A stretch of DNA of 64,000 nucleotides from Gymnopus androsaceus JB14 (lineage: Eukaryota > Basidiomycota > Agaricomycetes > Agaricales > Omphalotaceae), in assembly GCA_009733575.1 (NCBI GenBank), contig ML769388.1:771993-835992 (forward strand). The letters are read 5' to 3'. A program made the position numbers and the translations under genes. Positions 9,286 through 22,642 of the stretch are shown piece by piece. The notes below the pieces were generated by a model. That model did not search any database and was not told the origin of the DNA. It saw only the letters and a program-made list of their open reading frames with translations. Within the stretch, counting starts at the first letter, position 1, and each line of letters starts with the position of its first letter.

Positions 9286-12200
9286 ATGTCTCGACACAGA
9301 GACGTGCGTATGCACGATCCTCCCTCAGCTTCTACAAACGGTGCACCTCTAGTCTCTCCTGCCACTGCCCCCGCAATCCCTGTTTCCAATGGCCCTCTTC
9401 CTCCTTCATCCATGATTCAGAAACTCAATAGCGCGAATGAACAAACTTGGCTGTTGATTGGTCGTGTTGCCGAACAAATGGAAGACCTCGAACACGCCCT
9501 TTCAGCGTATGAAAACGCTCTCCGGCATAATCCGATGTCACTCTCCGGACTTACACAGGTTGCTGGTATCGCTCGGATCAAGGAAAACTATCCCAAGGTA
9601 TCATTTTGCCCTTCTCTTTCCGCGGGTCCCTGGACCGCCGGCTTTCTTTACTCCTATTTACTTCTCGATCACTGACATACTATTATTTTTTTTTCTTTTT
9701 CCCAAGGCTATCGAGTTCTTTCAACGAGTTCTTAGTCTCCAGGAAGACAATGGCGAGGTCTGGAGTGCCCTTGGTCACTGCTATCTTATGCAGGATGACC
9801 TTCAAAAGGCATATGCGGCGTATCAGCAAGCTCTATATCTTCTTCCCAATCCAAAGGAGGATCCCAAGCTTTGGTACGGCATAGGAATCCTCTACGACCG
9901 ATATGGTTCCCTCGACCACGCAGAGGAAGCTTTCTCTTCTGTCCTTGCCATGGACAAAGGTTAGTTTAACCTTTGTTCGAGTGCAACGGGTTTCTTTATT
10001 ATTAATGAAAAAGACCTAGATTTCGACAAGGCCAATGAGATTCTCTTCCGACTCGGTATTATTTACAAACAGCAGGGCAAGTATGAGGATTCCCTCGCTT
10101 GCTTTGATCGCATCCTTCGCAATCCTCCCAGCCCTCTAGCTCACGCCGACATATGGTTCCAGATCGGCCATGTGTACGAGCAGCAGAAAGACGTGAGTTT
10201 GACTTGTAATTTCCTGCGCTACTCTCTAATTCCTCGCTTCCAGCATGTACAAGCCAAAGATGCTTATGAACGCGTCGTGGCCGATAACCCTGTTCACGCC
10301 AAGGTTCTTCAACAGCTCGGCTGGCTCTATCATCAAGATGGTTCTAGCTTCCAGAACCAAGAGCTTGCTATTCAATATCTCACGAAAAGCCTCGAAGCCG
10401 GTCAGCTTTATTTACACTTTCCTCCCTTGATTCCGTGCTTACGTTCCATCTAGATTCGTCCGATGCTCAAAGTTGGTATCTTCTAGGACGAGCTTATATG
10501 GCTGGCCAAAAGTACAACAAGGCTTACGAAGCTTATCAACAAGCAGTCTATCGCGATGGCAGGAACCCTACTTTCTGGTGCTCCATCGGCGTACTCTATT
10601 TCCAGATTAACCAGTTCCGTGACGCACTCGACGCCTATTCCCGGGCCATTCGCATCAATCCTTACATATCCGAAGTTTGGTTCGATCTTGGCAGTCTATA
10701 CGAGAGCTGTAACAATCAGATCTCAGACGCTATCGATGCCTACGCTCGAGCAAGCGAACTCGATCCCGCTAATGGTGTGATTTCGTCTAGACTACAGCTG
10801 CTCAAGACTGCGCAAGCTACTGGTGGACAGTTGCCTGCTGCTCCGGGACCTCAAGACGTACACCCTACAGCATATGCTAGTGCTGTTGTTCCACCACCCG
10901 GCCTCACTGGTCCACCTTTGTTACTACAGCCTCCCAATCAACGAGCCTCATTTCGTGCAGATTCGAGGGGTGCTCCTAACGAGATCTCCCTTCCTCCGCC
11001 ATCACAAGGCCCTTCTACACGATCTCCACCAGGTCCGTTCCGTGGTGGACCCCCTCCTCCTGTTGTCATCGATGAAAATCGACATGTATCTTTGCACACG
11101 CCTTTGGCTCCGATGGATGTGGATGGACCTGGCAGGGACTTTCCATTGTCCAGCCGTGAAAGTAGCTCTCGCAGTGGTCAGGGTAGTCTACTTCTCCATC
11201 ATCCTTCCTCCCAGAATCAGACCCCTGCTGACGACGGCCGGACTCGCGGCCATCATCGGTGAATACTTTTCTCGCCATCGCGCACCTTCTTCTCGGTCTT
11301 CATCTCCAACTCCACTTCATTCAGCGCGAGGACGGACATCACCTCCTCCGCCATTCCAGACGTTCCCTCCTCCAAGTCGTATGGTAGGTCCCGGCCAGCA
11401 TCTGCCGACTCGTTCACCTCGCACGTATCCCTCTCAGCCCCCAAACAGGCCCGAGTCTGATGGTCCTTGGGATCGTCGTCCTGGTGAACACTGGGAGCAT
11501 CATCGGTCTTCAAGACATAGCAATGACTATCCTCAGCCTTCACCGTTCTACCCACCTCGCTCTCCACATTCACACCGCGGTAACAGTCCACCTGAGCCTT
11601 CACCTCGCTCCTCGCGTCCTCCTTCTCGATACTGGGAGAATGTTGGCAACGGCAAGCCATCGTCGTATCCTCCTTCTCCTCCTCCTGGTTCTCAAGAGGA
11701 TCGACATATGTCTCGAGGTAGATTTGATCCCACAAGAGAGCACGATCCTCGAAGTAGCGGTGGATATTCGTCGAGAGGTGGTCCTCTGCCATCTATGATA
11801 CGTGGATCAGAGAGTCCGCATCCAGGAAGTGAGAAGGATAAACGCCGAAGGGCATCAACTATACGAGAGCCGGAGTCAGTTTCGATGGGACAGGACAATG
11901 GAGCAAAGAAGGACAAGGAGAGGAAGAAGCGCACATCAACCAAGAGGAAAGAGGAAGAGATGTCGAAAGGGTACAGTGCTTCAGGATCCCAGAGCGGATA
12001 TAAGAGTACACATGGAGGATACTCCAAGGCTAGCTCACCAGGTCCCAGTAGTTCCAATGCATCTGGCTCTTCCAATCGACCTTCGCCTACCAGTACAACG
12101 GCTCCTCGCCCTCCTTCTCGTGTTGTTGACGAAGATTATGATGAGGGCGTTGCTGATGCTCTCATGGGTTTGGCTTCCTACAGACCACCAGCTGCCGAAG

Positions 12201-12841
12201 GCGAAACTCACTCGCATTCCCCTACAATTTCTTCCGGAAGTAGGCACAGCGATTCACGACCACCAGTTTCTCATCGTGATTCTATCTCATCTAGTAGGAG
12301 CCACATGTCTCCGCCCCCTCAACCCGTGCCTATGAAACGAGCGCTAAGTCCCACACCCGATGACAACAGCGACAGTAAACGGTCGAAGGTGGATAGTGTT
12401 AAACGTAGGGCTTCGTCGCCTTCGAATGGACGGCGAACACCCGTTCCCTCCACTCGACCCTCGCCTATTCCTTTCCGCACTCAACCTACTTCACATTCTC
12501 CCGACCCTTCCCGACGTGAGCCTTATTCTCCATCGCCTCCTCTTCCTGCTGTGCTTCCTCCTCATCCCCGTCCCATCGGAGCTGGCGCAGGGATTGCTCA
12601 CCCCAGCAGCAACGCCTCGATCGCTCTTCCGCCAATTGCGACCTTGTCCCCTACCTCAAGTGCGCCGTCACCTGGTGGTGGAAATGATGAACGCGAGAGG
12701 GATCATGATCGCATGCAGGTCGATTCCCGTTCTTCCTTGTCCCCGCCGCGCTCAAAGTTGGCTGAAATACCCACCAGATCTCCTCCAAAGCATACCCCCT
12801 CACCCGCATCAAGTGGGGCTGAGAAGAAGGAACCTGTATAA
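9286..12841 (+). CDS. SSN6: Cyc8/Ssn6-type general transcriptional corepressor (TPR protein)
   Basis: Cyc8/Ssn6 pairs with Tup1 and is recruited by DNA-binding repressors to silence many genes. The N-terminal half is a run of tetratricopeptide repeats: WLLIGRVAEQMEDLEHALSA, WSALGHCYLMQDDLQKAYAA, LWYGIGILYDRYGSLDHAEE, RLGIIYKQQGKYEDSLACF, IWFQIGHVYEQQKD, LQQLGWLYHQDG, WYLLGRAYMAGQKYNKAYEA, FWCSIGVLYFQINQFRDAL and VWFDLGSLYESCNNQISDAI. The C-terminal half is a long disordered Pro/Ser/Arg-rich tail with a nuclear-type basic stretch (KKDKERKKRTSTKRK) and MKRALSPTPDDNSDSKRSK. Introns break the TPR region at 9598-9706, near 9960-10019, 10193-10242 and 10402-10453. The reading frame changes between 11.18 and 11.38 kb, so one more intron is required there: 11183-11324 gives RSGQ-ARGRTSPPPPF, and 11259-11376 is an alternative. 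Stop TAA is at 12839-12841. Confidence 0.9.
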
Positions 12842-14253
12842 AATCCTGATGATAACGTTTTGCCTGATTGTACATTCATTATTTTCTTGGTGGCAGTTAA
12901 TAGCGTACACCTGACAGTAAGTATCCAGTATAGTACTTTTTGTCGCGTCTCTTCCGTCTTGATCCATGTCCTACTGTTATGTTTATATCGAAATCAATCC
13001 GCATGTAGATTCAACTTTTCCCAATGCATACTATAACATCTCGATTGATTGCCCTTCGAGCTCATAGTTAATTAATTTCATCCTTACAGGATACTGCGGC
13101 TTCAGAGGATTACTTATTCTGGGGCTCGTCCTAACCCTGGGTATAAGTATGAATGTGCGAATGTGCGAACGCCACCATCCCAAGCAAATCGCACCGGCTG
13201 ACCGGTCAACGTACATGCTTCCAGGAATGTTTTATTTACAAGTTGACAGCGGTGGGTACAAGCACCCTTTTTGAAAGGCTCTCAAGATTCTCCGCGGTAT
13301 TGACACCACACCATCGGGAACCGCGAACTTTTTACCCTGGGATGGGATATTGTTCTTGGAACCGCATTGATCCTTCAATGCTGTTCCTTGATACAAAGTT
13401 GGAATACAGCCCACTAATTATTCCCTCAGATCATCTCAGCTGCCGAGCAGGAGCTTCACGGTTACTCGTCAAGGTATTGCTGATGTACTTTATGCTGTGA
13501 ATGAAGATCATCACATCTCGATATCGATTCGATCTTGAGCGGTAGCTTACCGGTATGTAAAAGTAGTTGGACAATCATTTCCTAGTGAAGGCGATTGAAA
13601 GATGAACTAAATTTCGACACTTTGTATGCATCAGGAATAGTTGCATCGAGATGCTATCGGATCGTGGATCGTGGTTTGGATCGTTGGCAGGGTTGGCTAG
13701 CGGAGGATTCCAAGCGCGGCTAGGCTCAGGGGCTACGTAGCAAGTAGTAAGTTCTCATTCGAGCTAGTACTATGCGTTCTCGGGACCCATGGTCAGGGTA
13801 GCACAGCTGCGTCGCTCACTGTCGTTCATCGCTGCTGTGCATGCTGTCAACACCAATCAAGTGTGTTTTGAGACAGCTGTTTATTGCGTCCAATCGGTTA
13901 CTGTGAATCTTGAATTGAATAGAGTCAAAGCAACAAATCACGGGTATGATGATGGTTCAGATCTTGCTGGAAGCAACCCCGAAGCAATACCGAAAGGACA
14001 GCAGCTCACACGTTTTGCGTTGATGTACCGCTAGTTTGATCATAAGGCTGGCAGATAGATTCGATACTGAGGTGGACGGAAATTGCTGGATCAACGATCG
14101 AAGTAAACTGGACTGAGATTAATGCAATGCCAAGTAGGCATGGAGAGGATAGGCTTGGTGCGACGGATTTAACGCGGCACGGCGCGTTCGATCAGTAGCC
14201 ACGTGGCAGCATTGCTGCCGCCACACTCTTTCCGGTACTGCCAGTGCTTACAC
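12842..14253. other. Long intergenic region, no gene recognised
   Basis: About 1.4 kb between two same-strand genes. Short ORFs at 13153-13500 and 13789-14034 have no recognisable motif or supporting introns. The region should contain the Cyc8 3' UTR and the promoter of the Erf4 gene. No repeat was recognised. Confidence 0.4.
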
Positions 14254-15438
14254 ATGCTGCCAGCATCCTCAGAGAATGGCACTTCCTCCAATGTTATAGA
14301 CATTACTGACAAGTCTCAAGTCAGAATATCACGTCAGGACCTACCACCAAGTCCACCGCTTACGAGGTCCAACTCTATCGCAAGCATGGCACCGGAAAAG
14401 GAGGTTGCAGAAGATACAAGATGGGATCCCTTGCAGCATGAAGAAGAGCAAGAATTCGTTGCTGCTCAAATAGACGAAGCAGGAGACTCTGTGGTGGACG
14501 TCAATGGTCGGGTCATTCCAAAACCGTCCCATTCAAATCTTCAGCTCGAGATTGAGCACAGAGTACCGGAACCCCAACCTTGGGACCTCGTAGATCCTCC
14601 TTCCACGAATGGCGAAAAGCTTCCCAACCCCTATAGCACGTTAACTTCGGCGTATGTTCCAACTTGCTTCTCTTCACCCCCGGTCTAAATGTTTTCCGCC
14701 TTGTAGCCGCAGTCGGTCCTTGATACCCAAATCATCCTATTACTTTGGTCCCCCGCCACCTGGTTCCGCATACGGCTCACATCCTGTTGGTCAGATTGGG
14801 CTGCATCATCCACGCGAAATTATTCGAGTTGAAAGGGACTACACTGGCGGAGAGCTGATACAGTTTGCCCCGATTTATCCTCTCGAACTAGAAGGTCGAG
14901 TAAGGCATATCTTTGCTTGCCTATTGCACGCGCCTCTCACACTTGTATTCTCAGATAACGCCGACTCAGTTTTTAGAGTCGATGAACTCTATCAACGAGA
15001 TTCTCATATCCGCGCATAGTTTCCGCCATGCAATGACAGACAATCTTTTATCTGTCTTCACCTTACATCTATCTACAGTCCTTTTGAACACGCACTATGA
15101 GAAGGTTTGTTTTCTTTCAATCATCTTTACTAGTATTGATACCCTCGCCCAGGAAATGAAGCGTCTGCAACAGCTCTTCGACGAACTGAATATGGAGGTA
15201 TACAATCCTTCGGGCTTAAATCTTCTATGGCCGCACAAAGTTGCATTTTTGTTTGTAAGTCTTCACAATGTTAATTCATGGCTGCTACTGAACCACTTTA
15301 TAGCTAGAGATTGAGTACTACGTGAGCATCCCTTGTCTCTGTATGTTTGAGCGTGGAGCTAATTCTCTTGGAGTGATTATTCCGGTTTCTACGTACAGAC
15401 GTATCTACATACATATACATTGTATTATTCGAAGTTGA
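14254..15438 (+). CDS. ERF4: Erf4/Golgin-A7-type subunit of the Ras palmitoyltransferase
   Basis: Erf4 stabilises the DHHC enzyme Erf2, which palmitoylates Ras at the ER/Golgi. The first ATG in the open frame is at 14254 (MLPASSENGTSS); the N-terminal 150 residues are low-complexity. The conserved domain begins IRVERDYTGGELIQF and runs through YPLELEGR-ITPTQFLESMNSINEILI, FTLHLSTVLLNTHYEKEMK, LFDELNMEVYNP and GLNLLWPHKVAFLFLEIEYY. At least four introns are needed (for example after GGCC near 14650, after GRVR near 14897, inside HYEK near 15105, and before LEIEYY at 15255-15303). Family members usually end at or soon after EIEYY. Here the exon has no stop there and could read on to TGA 15436-15438, or splice again at GTGAGC 15322, so the extreme C-terminus is uncertain. 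Confidence 0.85.
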
Positions 15439-15624
15439 GTCAAATGTCCATGGAGTGCTGCCGACCCGGAAAAGTGCCGCGTAACATATTAGTAATCCTC
15501 AGTAGAATTCGGCCGTTACTCAGCAGGCTTGTACACACAACACCGTTGTTCACCGAGAACTATCATCTCGAAGGTACAGAGCGCGACTCACTAAGCACTG
15601 TGCTCGCTGCATTTGGAAATACTT

Positions 15625-17570
15625 ATGGAGTCATTCTCTCCTCTCGCTCCCCTTTGGGATCTCTCGCAGGCGACCAACTTCTCTCAGCTACCCGACGACG
15701 ACTTTCTTGCTCTTCTTCAGAAGCAGTTTCCTCAGAGCGGTGAATATCAACCAACTGCCTTTGGAGATGGCGTAAATCCTCAAAGCATTTCCCAATATTC
15801 TTTACCCAGCAGCGTCACTCCTCCTTCGCAAGACAGTAGTCCAAGTCCTCAGCCCGGTGAAGGTTCTTCCAATAAGCAAAGTCCTGAAGCCATCTCTGAG
15901 GACTCCCCTGATTCTGGATTGAAGAGGAAAGCTAGCGATGAAGATTTGGATGAGGAGCCAAGCCAGAAGAATGCTAATACTGGTGTGTTGCAGCTGCTCT
16001 GGTTGTTTCTTCCCAGCTCCTGACCATTGGCAGGCCCTAACGGGAAGAAGGACAAATCTACGACTTCAAAGCGCAAGTCTTCAGGCTCAGGCCCTGTAAG
16101 CTCCACTTCCTTCTTTATCGGTCTTGTGTTTATTTAGTAGGCCAAGGACGAAAGTCGCTTGATCAAACGTAAAGAACAAAATCGTGCGGCTCAGCGTGCA
16201 TTCCGGGAACGCAAAGAAAAGCATGTCAAGGATGTAAGTTTGTTAATCTTCTCCCTCGATGCATCCCTGTTAAGCTTTCTGTTTTCGTAGCTCGAAGATA
16301 AGGTTGCTGCTCTCGAGTCCAAGAATGAGGAGGCCACTACCGAAAACGAAAATCTGCGTGATCTTCTTTCTAGGTTGCAGTCCGAAAATATGGCACTCAA
16401 GGAAGCGTCATTCACATTCTCCGTACCGAAACAACCTGTGGCCAGTACATCAACAGCGAAGAGTCCCTCTTTTGCTCCAGACAACTCTCTCTTCTCCACT
16501 CTCCCTCGAATAACATACACAGCTCCCGATCCCTCAAATTTTACCAATCCACTCGATATGACCTCCATGATGTCTTTCGATCCCAGTGTGCTAAACCTGC
16601 TGGACGAAAGTCCGCAGGAAACTGCCACTGATGGAGCTATGCAGATGGACTTTGGATTTGGAAATAGCGACGATTTCCTCCCAAAGAACTATACTACCAT
16701 AGCCAATAACCCAGCGTTCTTCTCTCTGGCGTCCGCTTTCGACCACCTCTCTCCACTGACAAATTCCCCGTCCTCGCACTCGCAGTCTCCCACTAGTAGT
16801 TCTACCGATCGAAGTCCCTTCAACTTTGATCTGAACTCGTTAACACAGTGGCCCACACCTTCATCGACTGGCCATGATTCTGGCACGTTGGATGACCTGT
16901 TCGGAGGGAGTGGGTTCTTGAATCCCCCACAGCCAATGGACGTTAGTGCATCGTTCATGACGAACGGATCCCCTTCGGTTAGCCCTATCATACATCATAC
17001 CAGTAACGCTAACCATGGCTCCCCTGCTACATCCGCCTCATCCTCCCCCGCGTCTCATATGTCGGATCCCCTGTTTAGCGGCCGAGAAGGTTCATCATCA
17101 GAGTCTGAAATGGGCCACGATGATTCGGAATGTCCCAAAACCAGGGCGGACTTGCACAAGCATATTGAATCTGCAGGACCATCTGCGTTCGTAGACCCGG
17201 TTACGAACAGCAACTTCCTACAGACAATATCCTGTGGTCTTCCGTCATCGGAGAAACCTCCGTCGTTCATCCCTGGTGTTGCATGCGACGGGAAAACCAC
17301 GTTCCCGTCAGTCGAGAAAAGCGACAAGAATGTCCCTGTACTCGACGCGTGGCGGAACATTACGCGCGATCCTCAATATAAGGTGCGAAACTTGTGGCAA
17401 TTGACCCCCATTCGCTGTAGGTCTTACACTCTTTGCAGGAATGCGATATCGCGAATCTGTGCTCCGAGTTTGCGAGCAAAGCCCGTTGTGACGGCTCCAA
17501 GGTAGTTTTAGAGCCATCGGGAGTATCTAGTCTGATGGAAACCCTTGCCTCCAAAAAGCGCCTTGGCTGA
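15625..17570 (+). CDS. YAP1: AP-1-like bZIP transcription factor of the Yap1/Pap1 type (oxidative stress regulator)
   Basis: ATG 15625 starts MESFSPLAPLWDLSQ. A basic leader (KKDKSTTSKRKSSG) precedes the bZIP: KRKEQNRAAQRAFRERKEKH, then a leucine zipper LEDKVAALESKNEEATTENE continuing NLRDLLSRLQSENMALK. The NxxAQxxFR basic-region signature is exactly that of fungal AP-1. A PAP1-type region rich in Ser/Pro follows. It carries cysteines typical of the redox domains: SECPKTRADLHKHI, SCGLPSSEK and GVACDGKT, and the C-terminal set ECDIANLCSEFASKARCDG. These cysteines form disulfides on peroxide exposure and mask the nuclear export signal. Introns lie near 15982-16030, 16095-16141, 16233-16290 and 17383-17438; the last one separates DPQYK from the C-terminal cysteine domain. 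Stop TGA is at 17568-17570. Confidence 0.92.
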
Positions 17571-17875
17571 AGATCTGCCATTTATATGCGGTTAACTTTG
17601 TGTATTATTATCCAGCGGAGGCCTTTCGGTCTTCGCGAACGCCCAATTGTTCTTTTACTTATCCCTTGTTATGTTCTCTACTATGTGATATCTATCGATT
17701 CATCGCACGTTGGTTTCGATATGTCTGGTTTCTTTTTTTCATTGTTATAGATGTGGCGTCGCTGATGAGGCTCATTATCCTTGTGTATTTTTCGTTTATA
17801 TCGCATATATCATTAACGTAGTACAAAACAGTTCGACGGATACAAATCTACACAATACAGAGAATTAGCGCAACA
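17571..17875. other. Convergent spacer
   Basis: T-rich 3' flank between the AP-1 gene and the Snf2-type gene, about 305 bp. No ORF on either strand continues a neighbouring gene. It presumably carries both polyadenylation regions. Confidence 0.5.
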
Positions 17876-20800
17876 TTACTCGTCATCGCTTGGAGTAAGA
17901 TACTCCTCATCGCTGAGCACCTGTTTCCTTCCTGACCCTCTCGACTTCGGTGGAGGAGGCCGCTCATCATCATCCATCGGAGTCAACGCCGAGTCGTATG
18001 AACCCGCATTCGAGTTGCTTCCCGAGACGGATGCACCAGGTAGCCCCGAACCATTGATCACCCTATCATAGGTAGCATTAAACACCTTTTCCATCTCCTC
18101 CGCATCGTTGTAAACCCAGGAACCTTCTTGATTGTACGTTCGGGCGTTATTGAACATGAGCTTCCAGTCGGCCTTGTACTGGTTCACATCTTTGTAATAA
18201 TTTCCTTGGCTGCGTTTTCGGATCTGCGACAAGGCGATAGGTTGCTTGATGAGCTGGTAATAGTCTGGATAATCCTGCAGATAAATGAGTATCATCACCT
18301 AGTCGGACAACGAAAACAAACGCACTCGTTTATCGGGAACTTCCCTGAACAGTTCACATCGCTTTCTGCCCTCCTCAGCTTCACAGGCCAGAACAGCTTT
18401 ATAACAGTCATTGAAAGCCTTTTTCATTTTATCGCGCACAGCAGGGGACAATTCCGATCCCTTGGTCTTTCGTCGTTTCTGCCAGCGCCATTTAGAAGAT
18501 TGTCCTACGGCTAGAGCTCATTCACGTACCTGATCCCTTTCGTCTTCCTCATCGTCTTCCGCAACTGATGGGGTCACCGACATGGATTTCATCGCGCCGC
18601 GTTTCCTCTTGGATCCAGCCGCAGGCTCATCGTTACTCGCCTTAGATTTCGCCTTCCTGCCCCTTCGTCCTCGAGATTCTGTGTCTGAAGCGGGCGTGCC
18701 GCGATTTGACGACTCAGCGTCCTTGAGTAATTTGTTGGTGGCCCGTCTTTCCTTCTTCTCCCTAGTCTTCTCCTTCAATTCTTGCAGATCATCGCCATCC
18801 TCCAACGCCTGAAGAACGGATCAGATAAAATGCACATAACTGTTTCAGCAGACGTACCATGGCCCAAGTGTCATCGTCTAGCCCATCGTTGTAGCTCACA
18901 ACATTCCTCTTTCTCTGTCCACGACCCTCTATGAGATCCTCAGCATCCTTCGTATCGAACGGTTCATCAGTTTGGTAGCACTCCGGTAACTCCTCGAGTT
19001 GCATCAAGGATGGGGGAGGTTTTCCACGGTTTCCGAGAGCCCTCCAATTTTCCAAGGCATCCCGTTCGCGTTTGATGTCCATTTGTCGGAAAATTTCGCC
19101 CTCTTCTTCACTACGAGAAATGAGAGCATTGAGCTCGTCGTCGTTCATGTCGCCCGCTTCTTCATTCTCTTCTTCTTGATCAGCTTCTAGGATGGATCGC
19201 TGGTATGTTGATCAGACATTGGGAGTAATTGATTAGGAAGACCGCTTACTAGTAACTCCTCTTGCTCTTCTTGAGTCGATTTGTTGTCGAAACGACCAGC
19301 TTGGATGACCTTGTCATCAATGTCAAGTTTATATCGAGCACGCTGATACATGGCCTCCTCTACACTCTTCTCCGTAATGAATCTGAGGATAAGTACGGCC
19401 TTTGTCTGTCCGATACGATGGGCACGATCTTGAGCTTGAAGATCAGCATGAGGATTCCTGTATTGTGAGAGACCGAGAAGCAATGAATGTTAGTCTCCGA
19501 GAGCGTGTTTTTATGGACAACTCCTTACCAATCAGAGTCGAAGCTATATATACAATGTGTCAGCGCGTTCCGAGGGTTACTAAAAGTCAAGTTTCTTACA
19601 TGATAACGGTATCAGCAGTTTGTAAGTTCAAACCAAGACCACCGGCCCTCGTTGAGAGGATGAAAACTTGATATTCCGAGTCTTTGGCATTGAACATAGT
19701 GACGAAAGAGGCGCGCTCCTCTGTTTTAGTGCCTCCATCAAGTCGCAAGAACTTCGCGCCCAGGAACCTGAGGAAGTCAGCCATTATATCCATGACCCTA
19801 GTCATTTGGAAGAAGATGAGAACCTTGACAAGATGCGGTGAGCTTCACAGGTTGAACACGAAACACGAATGATCAGCAACGTACTCTGTGTCCGGTGGCA
19901 AAAAACTTGGGCAAGACCCGGTTCAAGAGCTCGAGTTTACCCGAAGTACGGACAATACGCTCATCAATCATACCGCCAGGGTTGACCTTGTCCTCGACAC
20001 TCTCGAATAAGAACGGGTGTTGGCAGATCTTTCGAAGCTGCATAAGCTCATTGCTGAGACCTTTGACGGCACCTCCACTTTTTCTAAAGTTGACCATTTT
20101 AGACAAATTTAGAGATGAAGCACGAGATAGTACTTACCCTTTGGCGTCTTTGCCATCCGCAATCATCTTGTGTTTCTTCATCTGCTTGTAAAGTTGACTC
20201 TGCAACGCACTCATGCGGACCTTGATGACCTTTTCAACCTTGTCTGGCAGCTCGCTTTCGACATCCTTCTTGAGACGCCTCAACAAGAATGGCCGAAGCA
20301 CCTTATGCAAACGACGAATGATAAGAAGCGCCTCTTCTTCATTGAGCTCAATCTTATCTCCGGTTCCGCTGTTAGCGAACGGAGTATTGAACCATTCGTC
20401 GAAGGATTTGACAGAATTGAAGATTTTGGGTAAAGCAAAGTTCAACAATGCCCAAAGCTCGGGAAGGTTGTTCTGAAGAGGAGTGCCAGTAAGAATGAGA
20501 CGGAAGCGAGAATGATAGTAAGTGGTGAGTGTTTGAGCGAGCTTGGATTGGGTGTTCTTCATTCGATGGCCCTCATCTAGAAAGAGAGTACATGAGCAGA
20601 AAACAGTTGGAAAAAAACTAGACCGTACCAATGATCATATGTAACCACTTCATTTTGCTCAGAACTGGACGATCCTTGATGATGTACTCGTACGTCGTTA
20701 ACAAGACGTGGAATCCCCCGACACGAAGATCTCCCTGCAGCGCTCTACGTTGGGCAGGATTCCCTTTATAGGAAATCACCTTGATAGCGGGCGCCCACTT

Positions 20801-22642
20801 GGCAAACTCTCCGGACCAGTTGGTCATGGTGGATAAAGGAACAATGACGAGGTAAGGTCCACGATGCCGTTTGACTTCAATGAGGAACGCTATGAGAGAA
20901 ATAGTTTGGATGGTTTTACCAAGCCCCTGTATATAAAACATGAGTGAAGCGCAAGGATAGAAGGATCTGTACTCACCATTTCGTCGGCCAAAATCCCATT
21001 TAACTTGTTGTTGTATAAACTGACCATCCACTGTAGCCCTTTTATCTGATATTCCTTCAAAGTCCCACCAACAAGAATAGAAGGTTGGCGAGTAACTTTC
21101 TCAGATATCCTATGCGCGACAGCGTAATAATCCACTTTTGTCTTGTCCTGAACATCGTCGGCAGAAACTTGGGCACCGAACGTAGCCTCTGAGGCTGGAC
21201 CGTCTTCCGTCTCAAAGTTCATTTCTACCAATCCTCCACCTTCGTTCTGCTGAGCTACCACTGACCGAGCAAGCGAGTCCAAATAGCCATCAGTTTGGCG
21301 AAGAAGGTGTGTGATTCGAGTGTCTTTGGCGGTATCGATAAGTTTCATGTACGCCTCTTCGTCGTCAGCCTTGAGCGCTTTGAGACGTTCTTTGGAGATA
21401 CGCTCTATACGCTTTTGCTCTTCTTTCTCGGTTTGGGCATGGAAGTTGAGCACAGCACGGCCAAGACGAGTGAGACGATCCTGCGTCGCTCGGTTAACTT
21501 CGATAACCTGACGACTATGACTGCAGATAACATTGAGCTGCTCGACATGTTTGTGTTTCGCCCGTCGTTCACGGTCAACACGTTGCTTACGCTCGAGTGT
21601 TTCTGTGGTGCGTGCGTCGCGAAGGGTAGGTCTACGTGTTCGACGAAAGTCCGGACGGTTCAAAGGGAGATGAGAGCCGTGCGTGAGACGTTCAACGACC
21701 ATAGCACGCATGTTCCGCTGCCTCTCGAGAAGCCGAAGGCCTTTAAGCTCTATGTTTGTCGGGAGTTTACCATGGGATATAGAAGAAAATGGAAGTGGCG
21801 AGTGAGCGTCTGACATTGCCTCTTCGACCAGATCGGCTTCCAGACCTCCATCGCCTATAGTCGCCGGGATAGACTCGAGTTCATGCATACGTTGTTGCAT
21901 GCGAGTATCAATGCGGCGGTCTCGTTCGTTCAAAAGCAGTTGTGCGTCGAGACCTGCAGGCATGATAGTGGGAACAAGAAGGCGTTGGAGACGAGTAGCG
22001 AACAGAGAAGGATCTGTCTCTGAATTACGCTTAAGATTTGAGAAAGGGTGTCGGTAGGCGTTGTAAGGATAAATGCCAGAATTTACATCGTCTTCGAGAA
22101 AAGGGCCTTTGGGCATGTCTGCTGGGTTTATCGGGAGAACGACAACCTGCTCCTCAGACTTGGGAACGACATCGGGAGACTTTGAAACTTTGACGATACT
22201 GTCAACGAGGCGGGAGGGCTGGTCTGGAGGCTGAAGAAGCTTCTCGAGGTCAGGAATAACGGTGTTGCTGAGTTGGACAGCCTGATGAAGACTGTCGGGA
22301 AGTGGAGATCCCCGAGAAAGCATTTTAAAAGCATGTATCTGAACGCGCAGGACATTAATTTGGTCCGGGGTGAATGAGACCTCTGCAGAATTCTGTGAAG
22401 GCTGTTGAACCTGCGTTTGTCCTGTAGCAAGCAGATGAATAAAAGGAATTTTTGCAAAATATTCTTGTACACGCACTCGATCCCACTGCAGAAATCAGCT
22501 TTAGTAAACTTTCGAGCTCCGTTGGCGACTTCTGCTCTGTAGGATTCTTCCGCAAGAAATTCGCTCTCTAAAATGGCTATTAGCGGAACAGCCAGCAAAG
22601 ATGAAAGAATCTTACAGCTATCATTTGCTGAATGTCGGGCAT
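17876..22642 (-). CDS. STH1: Snf2/Sth1 chromatin-remodelling ATPase (SWI/SNF or RSC catalytic subunit)
   Basis: This is the motor subunit that slides or ejects nucleosomes. The start ATG at 22642 gives MPDIQQMIA, then an intron, then [17 protein letters not shown] motif follows ([20 protein letters not shown]). An HSA helix ([40 protein letters not shown]) binds actin-related subunits. The helicase core shows [15 protein letters not shown] (Walker A), the DEGH box in [50 protein letters not shown] and [14 protein letters not shown] SnAC-like acidic region, a Lys/Arg-rich hinge and a C-terminal bromodomain ([40 protein letters not shown]) end the protein. About ten introns are required. Both Snf2 and Sth1 share this architecture; with no strong AT-hook and a total of about 1,400 residues I lean to the Sth1 type, but the paralogue is not certain. 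Confidence 0.93.

Noticed and set aside
10823..11260. Extension of the second Cyc8 frame as a separate gene start
   Set aside because: Its first part overlaps the TPR-tail frame (PMDVDGPGRDFPLSSRESS), which is clearly the coding one; it becomes coding only after the intron near 11.2-11.4 kb.
13789..14034. Hypothetical gene of 81 codons
   Set aside because: An isolated short ORF in an intergenic region with no motif or splice support.
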